64,000 bases of DNA from Clostridium saccharoperbutylacetonicum N1-4(HMT) (GTDB lineage: Bacteria; Bacillota; Clostridia; Clostridiales; Clostridiaceae). The position numbers and the translations under genes are program-made. The notes below the pieces were generated by a model, which ran no database searches, was not told the origin of the DNA, and saw only the letters and a program-made list of their open reading frames with translations. Below are positions 1-8,429 of this stretch, one piece after another (the stretch's first letter is position 1; each line of letters opens with the position of its first letter). The stretch spans positions 2,851,001 through 2,915,000 of the forward strand of contig NC_020291.1 in the NCBI RefSeq assembly GCF_000340885.1, given 5' to 3'.

Positions 1-702
1 TCCGGGTTACAATATTTTATTGGCTATCAAGGACTTAACGGTGCTTGGTGGTTTATGTCAGTAATACTGGTATTTTACTTATTATTTCCGTTTATCAAAA
101 TACTTATAGAGAAATATAAAATTAAATTTGTTGTGTTATTTTTTATTATTTCTTGCCTTGATATAGTTCAATTTCAACATATTAAAATAGTTACAATTAT
201 TTCTTGGGGATTTCCTTTTGTTTTAGGAATATATCTTGCAATGAATAATATATTTATAAAAATATATGAATATATTATTAGTAAAAGGAAAGGTGCAAAA
301 AAACTTATATTAATATTCATATTAATTATTTCGTTAATTGTAAAGCAAAATATGGATCCTCAAAGTTTTATAGGAATAAAATTTGATTACTTTTTGGCCT
401 TTATTATTGTTTTGAGTATATATATTTTTTATCAAAACATAATTATTGGTAAAAAAATAATATGTTTTTTAGGTAAAAAATCTAGTGACATATACTATCT
501 TCATATGTTTATTTCATACTACTATTTATATGATTTAATTTATAGCATGAATAATATATTTTTTATGATAATTAGTGTAATTGCTTTTAGCTTAATTTGG
601 AGTTTAGTACTAGAAATTATAAGGAAAATTATTAAATGGGATGAAGTTATTTTGTATTGTTGTAGGTATGTTAAAAAAGTAAAAGGGGAGACTTGGGAAT
701 GA
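1..702 (+). CDS. Acyltransferase family 3 membrane protein, 5' truncated by window
   Basis: The reading frame is open from base 1 and ends at the TGA at 700-702, so the start lies upstream of the window. The visible 233 residues contain several hydrophobic helices and a segment NGAWWFMSVILVFYLLFPF near the left edge, as in acyltransferase_3 (OafA/YrhL-type) proteins, which O-acylate surface sugars at the membrane. The catalytic N-terminal part is not visible. The stop overlaps the ATG of the next glycosyltransferase by 4 bp (ATGA), so the two are translationally coupled in a polysaccharide operon. The exact substrate cannot be told. Confidence 0.75.
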   Translation, partial: SGLQYFIGYQGLNGAWWFMSVILVFYLLFPFIKILIEKYKIKFVVLFFIISCLDIVQFQHIKIVTIISWGFPFVLGIYLAMNNIFIKIYEYIISKRKGAKKLILIFILIISLIVKQNMDPQSFIGIKFDYFLAFIIVLSIYIFYQNIIIGKKIICFLGKKSSDIYYLHMFISYYYLYDLIYSMNNIFFMIISVIAFSLIWSLVLEIIRKIIKWDEVILYCCRYVKKVKGETWE

Positions 703-1931
703 GAGAAGTGTTTATCTTGGGATCAAAGGGGATTCCAGCAAGATATGGTGGCTTTGAAACTTTTGTAGAAAAACTTACTGAATATAGGGAAAATGAATTT
801 ATACATTATAATGTAGCTTGTATAAATGACAATTATCTATTACCTCTACATAATGGTGCAAAATGTTTCAAAATTAAGGTTCCCAATATAGGAGCTGCAA
901 AAGCAATATATTATGATATAAAGGCACTAGATAATTTTATTAACTATATAAAAAATAACAATATAAAAGAACCAATAATATATATATTGGCATGTAGAAT
1001 CGGTCCTTTTATTGGATTTTATAAATGGAGAATTAGAAAATTGGGTATAAAGCTCTTTGTAAACCCTGATGGGCAAGAGTGGAAAAGAAAGAAATGGGGA
1101 TATTTTACGAGAAAGTATTGGAAATTATCTGAAAAGCTTATGGTTAAACAGGCAGATTTGTTAATATGTGATTCAAAAAATATTGAGAATTATATAAAAG
1201 CTGAGTATAAAAAAAACAATCCTAAAACAATGTACATTGCATATGGAGCTAAAGTTAATTTTGAAAAAAAATGTATTGATAAGGATTTAAATGGTTGGTA
1301 TGAAAAAATGCAGATAAAAAGTAATGAATATTATTTAGTAGTAGGAAGATTTGTACCTGAAAATAACTATAATATTATAATATCAGAGTTTATGAAATCT
1401 TGTACCAATAAAAGCCTTGTTCTGATAAGCGATATAAAATACAACACATTTTATAAAAAGTTATGCAGAAATACAAATTTTGAAAGAGATACAAGGGTTA
1501 AATTTGTTGGAACTTTATACAATGATAAATTATTGAGAAAAATTAGAATTAATGCATATGGATATTTACATGGGCATGAAGTTGGCGGGACTAATCCTTC
1601 ACTATTAGAAGCTTTAGCCACAACAAAATTAAACATATTATTGGATGTAAGCTTTAATAAAGAAGTAGCAAAGGATGCAGGGATATATTTTAATAAAGAG
1701 CCAGGGAATTTAGTTAGTATTATAAATAATTTAGAAAATGTTGATAAAGCATATTTAGAAAATATGTCAATTAAGGCAAAAAGAATTATTGAGGAAAATT
1801 ATACCTGGAAGCAGATTGTAGAAAAATATGAAACACTATTTTTAGAATATTCGTTAGAGACAAATAGTTATGATGTTGTTGAAAATAATTTGAGATTTAG
1901 AAATATAGAACTAAAAAATACGCATTTCTAA
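699..1931 (+). CDS. DUF1972-type glycosyltransferase (rhamnosyltransferase-like)
   Basis: This encodes 410 aa. I chose ATG 699 over the TTG at 693 because AAAGGGGAG at 682-690 is well spaced from it. The N-terminus has GSKGIPARYGGFETF (residues 8-22), the hallmark of the DUF1972 domain found before a GT-B C-terminal half. A GGTNPSLLEA motif at 296-305 matches the GT4-type nucleotide-sugar binding loop. Relatives add rhamnose or similar sugars to cell-surface polysaccharide repeat units at the cytoplasmic face. It overlaps the upstream acyltransferase and is followed after 22 bp by the WbsX-like gene, supporting one operon. The sugar specificity is unknown. Confidence 0.85.
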   Translation: MREVFILGSKGIPARYGGFETFVEKLTEYRENEFIHYNVACINDNYLLPLHNGAKCFKIKVPNIGAAKAIYYDIKALDNFINYIKNNNIKEPIIYILACRIGPFIGFYKWRIRKLGIKLFVNPDGQEWKRKKWGYFTRKYWKLSEKLMVKQADLLICDSKNIENYIKAEYKKNNPKTMYIAYGAKVNFEKKCIDKDLNGWYEKMQIKSNEYYLVVGRFVPENNYNIIISEFMKSCTNKSLVLISDIKYNTFYKKLCRNTNFERDTRVKFVGTLYNDKLLRKIRINAYGYLHGHEVGGTNPSLLEALATTKLNILLDVSFNKEVAKDAGIYFNKEPGNLVSIINNLENVDKAYLENMSIKAKRIIEENYTWKQIVEKYETLFLEYSLETNSYDVVENNLRFRNIELKNTHF

Positions 1932-1953
1932 AAGAATATAAGGAGTAGGTGTA

Positions 1954-3021
1954 ATGAATCCTAAAATAATAGCATTCTATCTACCACAATTTCATTGTAT
2001 AGAGGAGAATAATAAGTGGTGGGGAAATGGATTTACAGAATGGACAAATACTAAAAAAGCTAAACCACTATACAAAGGCCATAATCAACCCAAAGAACCA
2101 TTGAATAATAGATATTATTGCTTATTAGATAAAAAGATGCAAGAATGGCAATGTAATTTAGCTGAGAAATATGGGATTTATGGTTTTTGCTATTATCATT
2201 ATTGGTTTTCAGGGAAAAAGCTATTACAAAAACCTATGGAGAATATGTTGAACAACAAGAATATTGAATTCCCCTTTTGTATATCATGGGCTAATGAACC
2301 GTGGACGAGAAATTGGGATGGTAGAGATAAAGAAATATTAATGTCACAAGAATATGGAGAAGAAGAAGAGTGGGAAAAACATCTTCAATATCTATTGCCA
2401 TTTTTTAAGGATGTAAGGTATATTAAAAAAGATAATAAACCTATTTTTATATTATATAGGGCTTGTCATATTAAAAAATGTTATGAGATGGTAGAATATT
2501 GGGAAAAAAGACTTACTCAATACGGTTTTAATGGTATTTATATAATCGAAACTTTAACAGGACATCAAAAAGCTTTTTGTTTAAATAATTCTAGTGCTCA
2601 GTTAGAAATGGAACCAATGCACACCATAAGATATCATTTACCATTGTGGAAACAAGGAATAAGATTTATTATAAAGAAACTTAACAAAAATGGTATCAGT
2701 GTATATGATAAAATTTCATATTCATTGATATGGAATAGAATAATTAATAAAAATAGATCATATAAAAAGACAACCTATTTAGGGGGATTTGTGGATTGGG
2801 ATAATAGTCCAAGATGGGGAAGAAGAGCAATGATTGTAACAGGAGCCAATCCAGCTAAATTTAGAAAATATTTTAGTATTCAGTATAATCTCAGTAAGCA
2901 GGTTAATAATGAGTATCTTTTTATTAATGCCTGGAATGAGTGGGGAGAAGGGACTTTTTTAGAACCAGATAAAAAGTATAAATATAAATATTTAGAAGCT
3001 ATTAGGAAAGTTATAGGATGA
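1954..3021 (+). CDS. WbsX-like (glycosyl hydrolase 99-related) polysaccharide protein
   Basis: This encodes 355 aa, starting at ATG 1954 behind AAGGAG (1940-1945). The N-terminus IIAFYLPQFHCIEENNKWWG and the C-terminal INAWNEWGEGTFLEPD are the two signature blocks of the WbsX/GH99-like family, which accompanies O-antigen and rhamnan glycosyltransferases. Family members may act as glycosyltransferases or glycoside hydrolases; the true reaction is unsettled. No signal peptide is visible, so it probably acts in the cytoplasm. It is the last recognisable gene of the polysaccharide cluster; only a 26-codon ORF follows before hom. Confidence 0.85.
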   Translation: MNPKIIAFYLPQFHCIEENNKWWGNGFTEWTNTKKAKPLYKGHNQPKEPLNNRYYCLLDKKMQEWQCNLAEKYGIYGFCYYHYWFSGKKLLQKPMENMLNNKNIEFPFCISWANEPWTRNWDGRDKEILMSQEYGEEEEWEKHLQYLLPFFKDVRYIKKDNKPIFILYRACHIKKCYEMVEYWEKRLTQYGFNGIYIIETLTGHQKAFCLNNSSAQLEMEPMHTIRYHLPLWKQGIRFIIKKLNKNGISVYDKISYSLIWNRIINKNRSYKKTTYLGGFVDWDNSPRWGRRAMIVTGANPAKFRKYFSIQYNLSKQVNNEYLFINAWNEWGEGTFLEPDKKYKYKYLEAIRKVIG

Positions 3022-3101
3022 AAACAGTAGTGGAATTTTAAATTATACTAATGTGAGGGACTGGAGTAAACAAAAACAATGTAAGAAAGTTGGGAGAGAA
3101 A

Positions 3102-3182
3102 ATGGCAAAATTTATATTAATATATTGTTTAATAGTACTTGTTATATTATGGTTTTTCCATGGAGCACATAAGAAATGGTGA
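3102..3182 (+). CDS. Putative 26-aa single-helix membrane peptide
   Basis: ATG 3102 follows GGGAGAG (3092-3098) at good spacing and reads 26 codons to TGA. The peptide is almost one transmembrane helix (residues 4-19, ILIYCLIVLVILWFF) with a basic tail GAHKKW. I do not recognise a family. It lies 80 bp after the WbsX gene and 116 bp before hom. The strong RBS and clean amphitopic layout argue for translation, but a chance ORF of this size is possible. Confidence 0.4.
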   Translation: MAKFILIYCLIVLVILWFFHGAHKKW

Positions 3183-3260
3183 TTTATTGTTTAAATTATA
3201 GTGTATTGAATAAAAAAATATAGCCAAAAATTAATATAGGAATTATAATAAATAGGTATA

Positions 3261-3276
3261 CTATTGTTAACAATAG
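3261..3276. promoter_or_regulatory. Perfect 16-bp palindrome upstream of hom, candidate operator
   Basis: CTATTGTTAACAATAG is a perfect inverted repeat lying 10 bp before the hom ribosome binding site and overlapping a TATACT (3257-3262) that could be a -10 box. Its position suits a repressor site controlling homoserine dehydrogenase. The cognate regulator is not identifiable from the sequence. Confidence 0.4.
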
Positions 3277-3298
3277 ATATAACAAAGGGGGGCACAAA

Positions 3299-4594
3299 AT
3301 GAAAAAAGTTAAAATAGCACTACTAGGATTGGGGAATGTTGGTCGTGGTGTTTGGATGATTTTGAATTCTAATAAAGAAGAAATCATGAAAAGATGCGGA
3401 TATGAAGTTGAAGTTGTAAAAGTTCTTGTAAGAGATAAAAATAAACCAAGAGGTGTAGAGATTCCAAATGAACTTGTAACCACAAATTTTGACGAAATTT
3501 TAAATGATGAAAGTATTAAAATTGTTGTTGAAGTTATGGGGGGAATGGAGCCTGCTAGAGAATATATGCTTAAATGTATGGATAAGAAAAAGCATATCGT
3601 AACTGCAAATAAAATGCTGCTTGCAACTGGTGGAGATGAACTTTTTGAAAAAGCAGATGATAAAGGTATAATGTTTAATTATGAGGCTAGTGTGGCAGGA
3701 GGAATTCCGATTATTAAAGGAATTGATGAAAGCTTAACTGCTAATAAAATAGAAACACTTTATGGAATTGTAAATGGTACAACAAATTATATTTTAAGTA
3801 AAATGGAACTTGAAGGTGCTGATTTCGATGATGTATTAAAGGAAGCACAAGACAAGGGTTATGCAGAAGCAGACCCAACATCAGATATTGAAGGATATGA
3901 TGCTCAATATAAATTAGCAATACTTGCATCATTAGCCTTTGGATCAAAAATTGATGTAAATAATGTATATAGAGAAGGTATTACTAATATTAAAGCTGTA
4001 GATATGAAGTATGCAAAAGAATTTAAGATGGGAATCAAACTACTTGCTATTGCAAAGGAAGTTGAAGGAAAGGTAGAACTTAGAGTTCATCCAACAATGA
4101 TTCCTAAAAAACACCCACTTTCAAATGTTTATGATTCATATAATGCTGTATTTATAAGAGGTAATGCTGTTGGAGATTTAATGTTTTATGGAAGAGGTGC
4201 AGGTGATCTCCCAACAGGTAGTGCTGTAGTAAGCGATATTGTATCGATAGTAAGAAGTAATGTTGAAACAGAAAACTCTAATCCAGTAGTTAAGAATAAC
4301 TTATGGAAAAGAGAAATTTTAGAGTTAGGTAATATCAAAAGCAAGTATTATATTAGAGCAACAGTATTAGATGAATCTGGTGTTTTAGGAGAAATAACTG
4401 CTATTCTTGGAAAGCATAATGTAAGTATACGTTCAGTAATTCAAAAAGGTGATGAAGAGGATGGGCAAGTAACTATTGTATTAGTGACCCATAAAACTTT
4501 TGAAAATAAGATTGAAAGTGCAATAAAAGAAATTAAAGATTTAAAATCAGTTCATAATATAGATAATATAATAAGAATTGAGGATTTTAAATAA
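3299..4594 (+). CDS. hom: Homoserine dehydrogenase with C-terminal ACT domain
   Basis: This encodes 431 aa, with ATG 3299 after a strong AAGGGGGG site. It reduces aspartate semialdehyde to homoserine in threonine/methionine synthesis. The nucleotide-binding loop LGLGNVGRG is at residues 9-17, the catalytic domain follows (ASVAGGIPIIKG, NGTTNYIL), and residues from about 350 form an ACT domain beginning YYIRATVLDESGVLGEI, expected to sense threonine. It stands alone here: no thrB or thrC is adjacent. A 16-bp palindrome sits just upstream. Length matches the ACT-containing bacterial enzyme. Confidence 0.96.
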   Translation: MKKVKIALLGLGNVGRGVWMILNSNKEEIMKRCGYEVEVVKVLVRDKNKPRGVEIPNELVTTNFDEILNDESIKIVVEVMGGMEPAREYMLKCMDKKKHIVTANKMLLATGGDELFEKADDKGIMFNYEASVAGGIPIIKGIDESLTANKIETLYGIVNGTTNYILSKMELEGADFDDVLKEAQDKGYAEADPTSDIEGYDAQYKLAILASLAFGSKIDVNNVYREGITNIKAVDMKYAKEFKMGIKLLAIAKEVEGKVELRVHPTMIPKKHPLSNVYDSYNAVFIRGNAVGDLMFYGRGAGDLPTGSAVVSDIVSIVRSNVETENSNPVVKNNLWKREILELGNIKSKYYIRATVLDESGVLGEITAILGKHNVSIRSVIQKGDEEDGQVTIVLVTHKTFENKIESAIKEIKDLKSVHNIDNIIRIEDFK

Positions 4595-4659
4595 TTTGAG
4601 TAGTAAATAGAACAAACACTATCATCAAAAGTGAAAATAAAAAATCTTAAGAGTAAATA

Positions 4660-4688
4660 TTGAGTTTTGATGAAAAATTTGTTAGAAT
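4660..4688 (+). promoter_or_regulatory. Sigma-A promoter for a very short transcript
   Basis: TTGAGT (4660-4665), a 17-bp spacer and TAGAAT (4683-4688) make a good promoter. The predicted start near 4695 is directly followed by a terminator hairpin, so the primary product would be only about 50 nt unless there is readthrough. Confidence 0.5.
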
Positions 4689-4698
4689 AGATTTAGAT

Positions 4699-4749
4699 AA
4701 GAGATAACGGGGTCTCAAAGTATGGCCTCATTATCTCTTTTTTGTTTTA
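4699..4749 (+). terminator. Intrinsic terminator after hom / of a short RNA
   Basis: AAGAGATAA (4699-4707) pairs with TTATCTCTT (4731-4739), with further G-C pairs inside the loop, and is followed by a T-run. It may end hom readthrough or a tiny RNA from the promoter at 4660. The stretch 4750-4900 has no ORF that I can support; a small hairpin (AATATAGT/ACTATATT near 4845-4869) is the only structure noted. Confidence 0.7.
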
Positions 4750-4902
4750 TACGAATGTTGGAATTCCTATTAAGCCCCCAAAAGGTGTATTTCTAAGTGA
4801 TAAAGGTTGCCTTGCCATGGTAAATCTGATCATTTATATAATATAGTTTCCACATATTAATACTATATTATTGTTGAGATATTACCTTTTAATAATATAT
4901 GT

Positions 4903-4942
4903 ACCACTGTATTTGGATAGCTTCAAAATACAGTGGTTTTTT
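4903..4942 (+). terminator. Intrinsic terminator without an obvious gene
   Basis: CCACTGTATTT (4904-4914) pairs perfectly with AAATACAGTGG (4926-4936), followed by a T6 run. No CDS ends before it, which suggests an untranslated RNA between about 4740 and 4940. Confidence 0.75.
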
Positions 4943-4976
4943 ATGTTTATAATGTATCAGTTTAACAAAATAAATA

Positions 4977-5005
4977 TTGTAATTTAAAATAGCATATGTT
5001 ATAAT
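4977..5005 (+). promoter_or_regulatory. Sigma-A promoter of the zinc-ribbon gene
   Basis: TTGTAA (4977-4982), 17-bp spacer and a perfect TATAAT (5000-5005). It gives a leader of about 100 nt before the zinc-ribbon protein ATG at 5112. Confidence 0.65.
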
Positions 5006-5111
5006 AAAGTAGTTCTGAGAAGAGCATATATTATACAAGATTTATTTATTTTAAAATTTCTCCATACGAGAAAGATTATTTAACTAAGTCTTAAAATTGG
5101 AGGAATTGAAA

Positions 5112-5267
5112 ATGGAAGATAAAACATTAGTATGTAAAGATTGTGGAAAAGAATTTATATTCACAGTTGGAGAACAAGAATTCTACAAAGAAAAAGGTTT
5201 TGAAAACGAACCAGTAAGATGTGCTGATTGTAGAAGAGCTAGAAAGCAACAAAACAACAGAAGATAA
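5112..5267 (+). CDS. 51-aa zinc-ribbon protein
   Basis: ATG 5112 follows GGAGGAATTG. The 51-aa product has two CxxC knuckles: C8-K-D-C11 and C37-A-D-C40, with KEFIFTVGEQEFY between them. This matches the small clostridial probable zinc-ribbon family (zf-trcl type), thought to bind one zinc; its partner is unknown. The C-terminus RRARKQQNNRR is strongly basic, compatible with nucleic-acid contact. It has its own promoter (4977) and terminator (5284), so it is monocistronic. Confidence 0.88.
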   Translation: MEDKTLVCKDCGKEFIFTVGEQEFYKEKGFENEPVRCADCRRARKQQNNRR

Positions 5268-5283
5268 TTTCTGTTTGCAAATT

Positions 5284-5315
5284 AAGCTATAAGATTTATT
5301 CTTATAGCTTTTTTA
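5284..5315 (+). terminator. Terminator of the zinc-ribbon gene
   Basis: AAGCTATAAGA pairs with TCTTATAGCTT, followed by T6. It lies between two convergent small genes. Confidence 0.85.
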
Positions 5316-5319
5316 TATT

Positions 5320-5475
5320 TTAATAATTAATATGATCACTTCTAAAGCCTTCTCGTTTGACTGAATGTTTCTTTCTATTTGGGTTGTGATTGTTATTTTC
5401 TTCAGTTATTGGAGTTTGATAATTACATTTCTCCATTCTTGCTTGTTTGTTATCTGGTTGACTATCTTTTGTCAT
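5320..5475 (-). CDS. 51-aa hydrophilic protein of unknown function
   Basis: On the minus strand AAAGGAGAT precedes an ATG (bases 5475-5473) by about 7 nt, which fixes this start rather than a longer frame beginning at 5541. The product MTKDSQPDNKQARMEKCNYQ and onward is very polar, rich in N, K, Q and E, has one cysteine and ends REGFRSDHINY. It resembles the small hydrophilic proteins common in clostridia, but I cannot name a family with confidence. It converges on the zinc-ribbon gene. Confidence 0.6.
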   Translation of the reverse strand: MTKDSQPDNKQARMEKCNYQTPITEENNNHNPNRKKHSVKREGFRSDHINY

Positions 5476-5624
5476 AATACTGATCTCCTTTAAAATAAAT
5501 TTATATAATAGTTTTTTGCTTTTTGAACTAAAAATATTCATTTTTATATTAATCTTTGATGGGAAATATACAATATGATAAAGAATTAATGAGAAAAAAA
5601 TAGAAATATATGGAACTATTATGC

Positions 5625-5653
5625 TTGATATTATTCACTGCTTATTGTAAAAT
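5625..5653 (+). promoter_or_regulatory. Sigma-A promoter of the 269-aa membrane protein gene
   Basis: TTGATA (5625-5630), 17-bp spacer, TAAAAT (5648-5653), then an AAGGAGG site at 5674. Confidence 0.55.
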
Positions 5654-5688
5654 TAAGGAAAAGAATGCAACATAAGGAGGTTGTTAGC

Positions 5689-6498
5689 GTGAGGGGGCAT
5701 AATAGAAAGAGCATAAAAAGTGACAGAAGAATAAATAAGAAAAATGAAATATTGATGATAGAAAAGATTTTTTCCTATAACCCAAAGTTGTTAAAAGGTA
5801 TTGAGGTGTATAAAGACGCAAATAGAAATTTCATACTTTTAATATTCCTTGGCGCCTTGCTAATTAATTTTCCTATAATTTCAATACCATGCTGTACATT
5901 GGCTATATTTTACATTATAAAAATGTTACAGTATATTAAATATAATAGTATAAACAATGTAGTGAAAATTTTAGCTAAAGATTTAGCTTTTAAAGGAATA
6001 TATGATAGAGAAAAAGTTGAGGATATGCTTTATGATTTTAGGGCTAAATATGGGGAGGATGTTAATGAATATATAGAATTAGTAGATATGTTAAGAAAAT
6101 ATGATTCTTTTATAAATAAGATAGATAGTGTATTAAAAAACATTAACATTAAGGAACAAGAACGTTATGAAGACAATTTGAATATATCAGATAAAAGTAA
6201 TGCATTTTTATCTGAGAGAATAAAAAATATGCAAAATCATAAGAAAACTCTATTTATAAGTAGGAGATCATATAATACATGCAATGAATTAAATAATCAA
6301 TTACCTGTATTTTATGAAAAAGAAGATGGTCAAATAAAGATGGTAAGTAAAGCGATAGATTTTTTTGATAATGAAGATAGTAATTGTTACAATAAAGAAA
6401 ATGCAATTGTGCTGAAAGATACTAATAAAGAAAATAAAAATCTCACTGTGTACTTATATAAAAAAAGCTCACCAATCTTTGAAAAAAATGCATTATGA
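5689..6498 (+). CDS. Membrane-anchored protein of unknown function
   Basis: I chose GTG 5689 because AAGGAGG (5674-5680) is 8 nt upstream; ATG 5665 has only a weak site. The 269-aa product has a basic N-terminus, a hydrophobic hairpin around residues 45-80 (NFILLIFLGALLINFPIISI and following) and a long charged cytoplasmic-type C-terminal region with predicted helices (AKYGEDVNEYIELVDMLRKY). I do not recognise a family. It has its own promoter and is followed by a possible terminator, so it is probably transcribed alone. Confidence 0.65.
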   Translation: MRGHNRKSIKSDRRINKKNEILMIEKIFSYNPKLLKGIEVYKDANRNFILLIFLGALLINFPIISIPCCTLAIFYIIKMLQYIKYNSINNVVKILAKDLAFKGIYDREKVEDMLYDFRAKYGEDVNEYIELVDMLRKYDSFINKIDSVLKNINIKEQERYEDNLNISDKSNAFLSERIKNMQNHKKTLFISRRSYNTCNELNNQLPVFYEKEDGQIKMVSKAIDFFDNEDSNCYNKENAIVLKDTNKENKNLTVYLYKKSSPIFEKNAL

Positions 6499-6523
6499 TA
6501 AATTGATTTAAAATAAATTAAAT

Positions 6524-6587
6524 CAACTCTTGTTATTTATTGAAGCCTTGAGGATTTTAATACTAAATAGGAGTTGTGTTTTTTTTT
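6524..6587 (+). terminator. Possible intrinsic terminator with a large structured loop
   Basis: CAACTC (6524-6529) pairs with GAGTTG (6571-6576), followed by a run of nine T. The loop can pair internally (TATTTA/TAAATA, CCTTGAGG). The T-run is convincing, the stem short. Confidence 0.45.
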
Positions 6588-6685
6588 GTTTTATAATAAA
6601 ATCTAATAGGCAAGTAAATAGAGTTTGTTTTAAATTTATGTTATTAATATATATTATTATGTATTAAGTTAAGATGGAGGAAGAT

Positions 6686-7303
6686 ATGCAAGACGTAATG
6701 GTAATAGGTATCGCTGGAGGAAGCGGGTCTGGAAAAACTACTTTGGCTCAAAATATTAAGGAAGTTTTTAATGATGAAATTGTGATTCTTTGTCATGATT
6801 ATTATTATAAGTCAAATGAAGGTATTCCGTTTGAAGAAAGAAAAAAGCTAAATTATGATCATCCTGACTCTTTTGATACTGACCTTTTAATTGAACAGTT
6901 AAAAAAATTAAAGGAAAATAAAGTGATACATCATCCTGTTTATTCATTTGTTGAACATACAAGAATGAATGAAACTATTGAGGTTAAACCTGCAAAGGTT
7001 ATTATTGTTGAAGGAATATTAATTTTTGAAAACAAGGAGCTTTGTGATTTAATGGACATAAAGGTTTTTGTTGATACAGATGGAGATGTACGTATAATAA
7101 GAAGGCTATTAAGAGATGTTCAAGAAAGAGGAAGAGATCTAGACTCTGTTATAAATCAGTATTTAAGTACTGTTAAACCAATGCATGAAGAATTTGTTGA
7201 TCCAAGCAAAAGGAGAGCAGACATAATAATTCCAGAAGGTGGAGAAAATACCGTAGCGTTAGAAATGCTTTTAGAGAGAATAAAAAATTTTATTAAATAT
7301 TAA
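6686..7303 (+). CDS. udk: Uridine kinase
   Basis: This encodes 205 aa. ATG 6686 follows TGGAGGA (6675-6681); the upstream in-frame ATG 6674 lies before that site. It phosphorylates uridine/cytidine to UMP/CMP in pyrimidine salvage. The P-loop GGSGSGKTT is at residues 11-19; the substrate-binding H-D-Y-Y-Y segment (LCHDYYYKSNEGI) and VDTDGDVRIIRRLLRD lid region follow as expected. Length equals the usual 205-210 aa. It appears monocistronic with a terminator at 7355. Confidence 0.95.
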   Translation: MQDVMVIGIAGGSGSGKTTLAQNIKEVFNDEIVILCHDYYYKSNEGIPFEERKKLNYDHPDSFDTDLLIEQLKKLKENKVIHHPVYSFVEHTRMNETIEVKPAKVIIVEGILIFENKELCDLMDIKVFVDTDGDVRIIRRLLRDVQERGRDLDSVINQYLSTVKPMHEEFVDPSKRRADIIIPEGGENTVALEMLLERIKNFIKY

Positions 7304-7354
7304 TTGATTTGTACATATGGGCAAGCTTGTTAAAATAAAGTCTTGTGAATATAT

Positions 7355-7392
7355 TAAGGCCTGTTGTGTTTATACGCAGCAGGCCTTTTGTG
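7355..7392 (+). terminator. udk terminator
   Basis: AAGGCCTG (7355-7362) pairs with CAGGCCTT (7380-7387), then TTTTG. The rest of the 339-bp gap before the lipoprotein gene is AT-rich with no ORF or structure that I can support. Confidence 0.75.
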
Positions 7393-7642
7393 ATTCGTAA
7401 TTTGATTTTTTACGAAAAATATTATTGTTAAATTTAAAAATATACAGCAAAGTAGAAAAAAATATCTATCAATAATGTCTATATTTAGCACTAAAATTCT
7501 AAAATGCATGAAAATGGTTAAAAAACAGTGAATTTCTCAGCAAATACAAGATTATTTATGAAAAATAAGGAAATGTGATTTGCCATAATCTAGAATGTAA
7601 GTTAAAATTATAGAGGTTAAAATTATTTAGGGGGTAAATAAA

Positions 7643-8263
7643 ATGAAAAATTTTAAAAAAGTTTTTTCAGTCGTTTTAGTTTCTTTAATGGCTGTAATGG
7701 TATTAGTTTCTTGTGGTCCAAAAGTATCACCTGAAGACACTACTAAAATTTTCTTAGATGTAGTTTTAAAGGATGATAAGACTAATATGGACAAAATCGG
7801 TATAAAGGAAAAAGATTATACTGACTTTAAGAAAGAAGAAGATACAGCTATTGATGAAAGTTTTAAAGCTTCAGGAATGGACAGCAGTATATTAACAGAT
7901 GATGTTAAGGCTACTTTGAAAAGCAATATATTAAAGGGACTTTCTACATTAACTTATGAAGTAACACCAGTTTCTTCTGAAGGTAATAAAGCAACAGTTA
8001 CTGTAAAAATAAAACCTTTTGATATGGAGAAGATTGTTAAAGATGGACAAAGCAAAATTATGGAAAAGGTTTTAGCAAATCCATCTATGTCAGAAAAAGA
8101 AATTTATCAAGAAGCATTTAAGATTATTGGTGAAGCAATTGCAGCAGGAACAGTAAAAGATCAACCTAAGTCTGTTACAATATCACTAACAAAAGAAGGT
8201 AATCTTTGGGTGCCAAGTGAAGATGATGTAAAAAATATTATGACAACAGTAATGGCAGGATAA
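7643..8263 (+). CDS. Lipoprotein of unknown function
   Basis: This encodes 206 aa from ATG 7643 behind AGGGGGT. It has a lipoprotein signal peptide: basic start KNFKK, hydrophobic core and lipobox LVSC with the lipidated Cys24. The mature part begins GPKVSPEDTTKIFLDVVLKD and contains a region (about 95-205) with alternating strands ending SLTKEGNLWVPSEDDVKNIM, resembling NTF2-like/DUF4878- or DUF5105-type lipoproteins. It would sit on the outer face of the membrane. The gene is alone, closed by a strong terminator. Confidence 0.8.
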   Translation: MKNFKKVFSVVLVSLMAVMVLVSCGPKVSPEDTTKIFLDVVLKDDKTNMDKIGIKEKDYTDFKKEEDTAIDESFKASGMDSSILTDDVKATLKSNILKGLSTLTYEVTPVSSEGNKATVTVKIKPFDMEKIVKDGQSKIMEKVLANPSMSEKEIYQEAFKIIGEAIAAGTVKDQPKSVTISLTKEGNLWVPSEDDVKNIMTTVMAG

Positions 8264-8283
8264 TAAATAGAACTATAATGTGT

Positions 8284-8325
8284 GTCCTAAAGTAATTTTG
8301 TGTATTACTTTAGGACTTTTTTGTT
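8284..8325 (+). terminator. Strong terminator after the lipoprotein
   Basis: GTCCTAAAGTAAT (8284-8296) pairs perfectly with ATTACTTTAGGAC (8304-8316), followed by T6. Confidence 0.92.
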
Positions 8326-8359
8326 TTGTTATAAAAAAATGGATAGACAAGGTGAAAAG

Positions 8360-8388
8360 TTGGAAAGTTTAAAATAAAATGTTAATAT
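8360..8388 (+). promoter_or_regulatory. Promoter of the HAD hydrolase-cupin operon
   Basis: TTGGAA (8360-8365), 17-bp spacer, TAATAT (8383-8388), 41 bp before the HAD start. Confidence 0.55.
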
Positions 8389-8429
8389 AGATAAGAAAGC
8401 AATATTTTTACGAAGAGGAGAAAGTAAAG

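Noticed and set aside
1451..1636. 61-aa minus-strand frame inside the glycosyltransferase
   Set aside because: Shadow of the coding strand with no RBS.
4750..4900. 6S RNA, SRP RNA or a known riboswitch after hom
   Set aside because: No conserved core of any of these could be recognised; only two terminators and a weak hairpin are visible.
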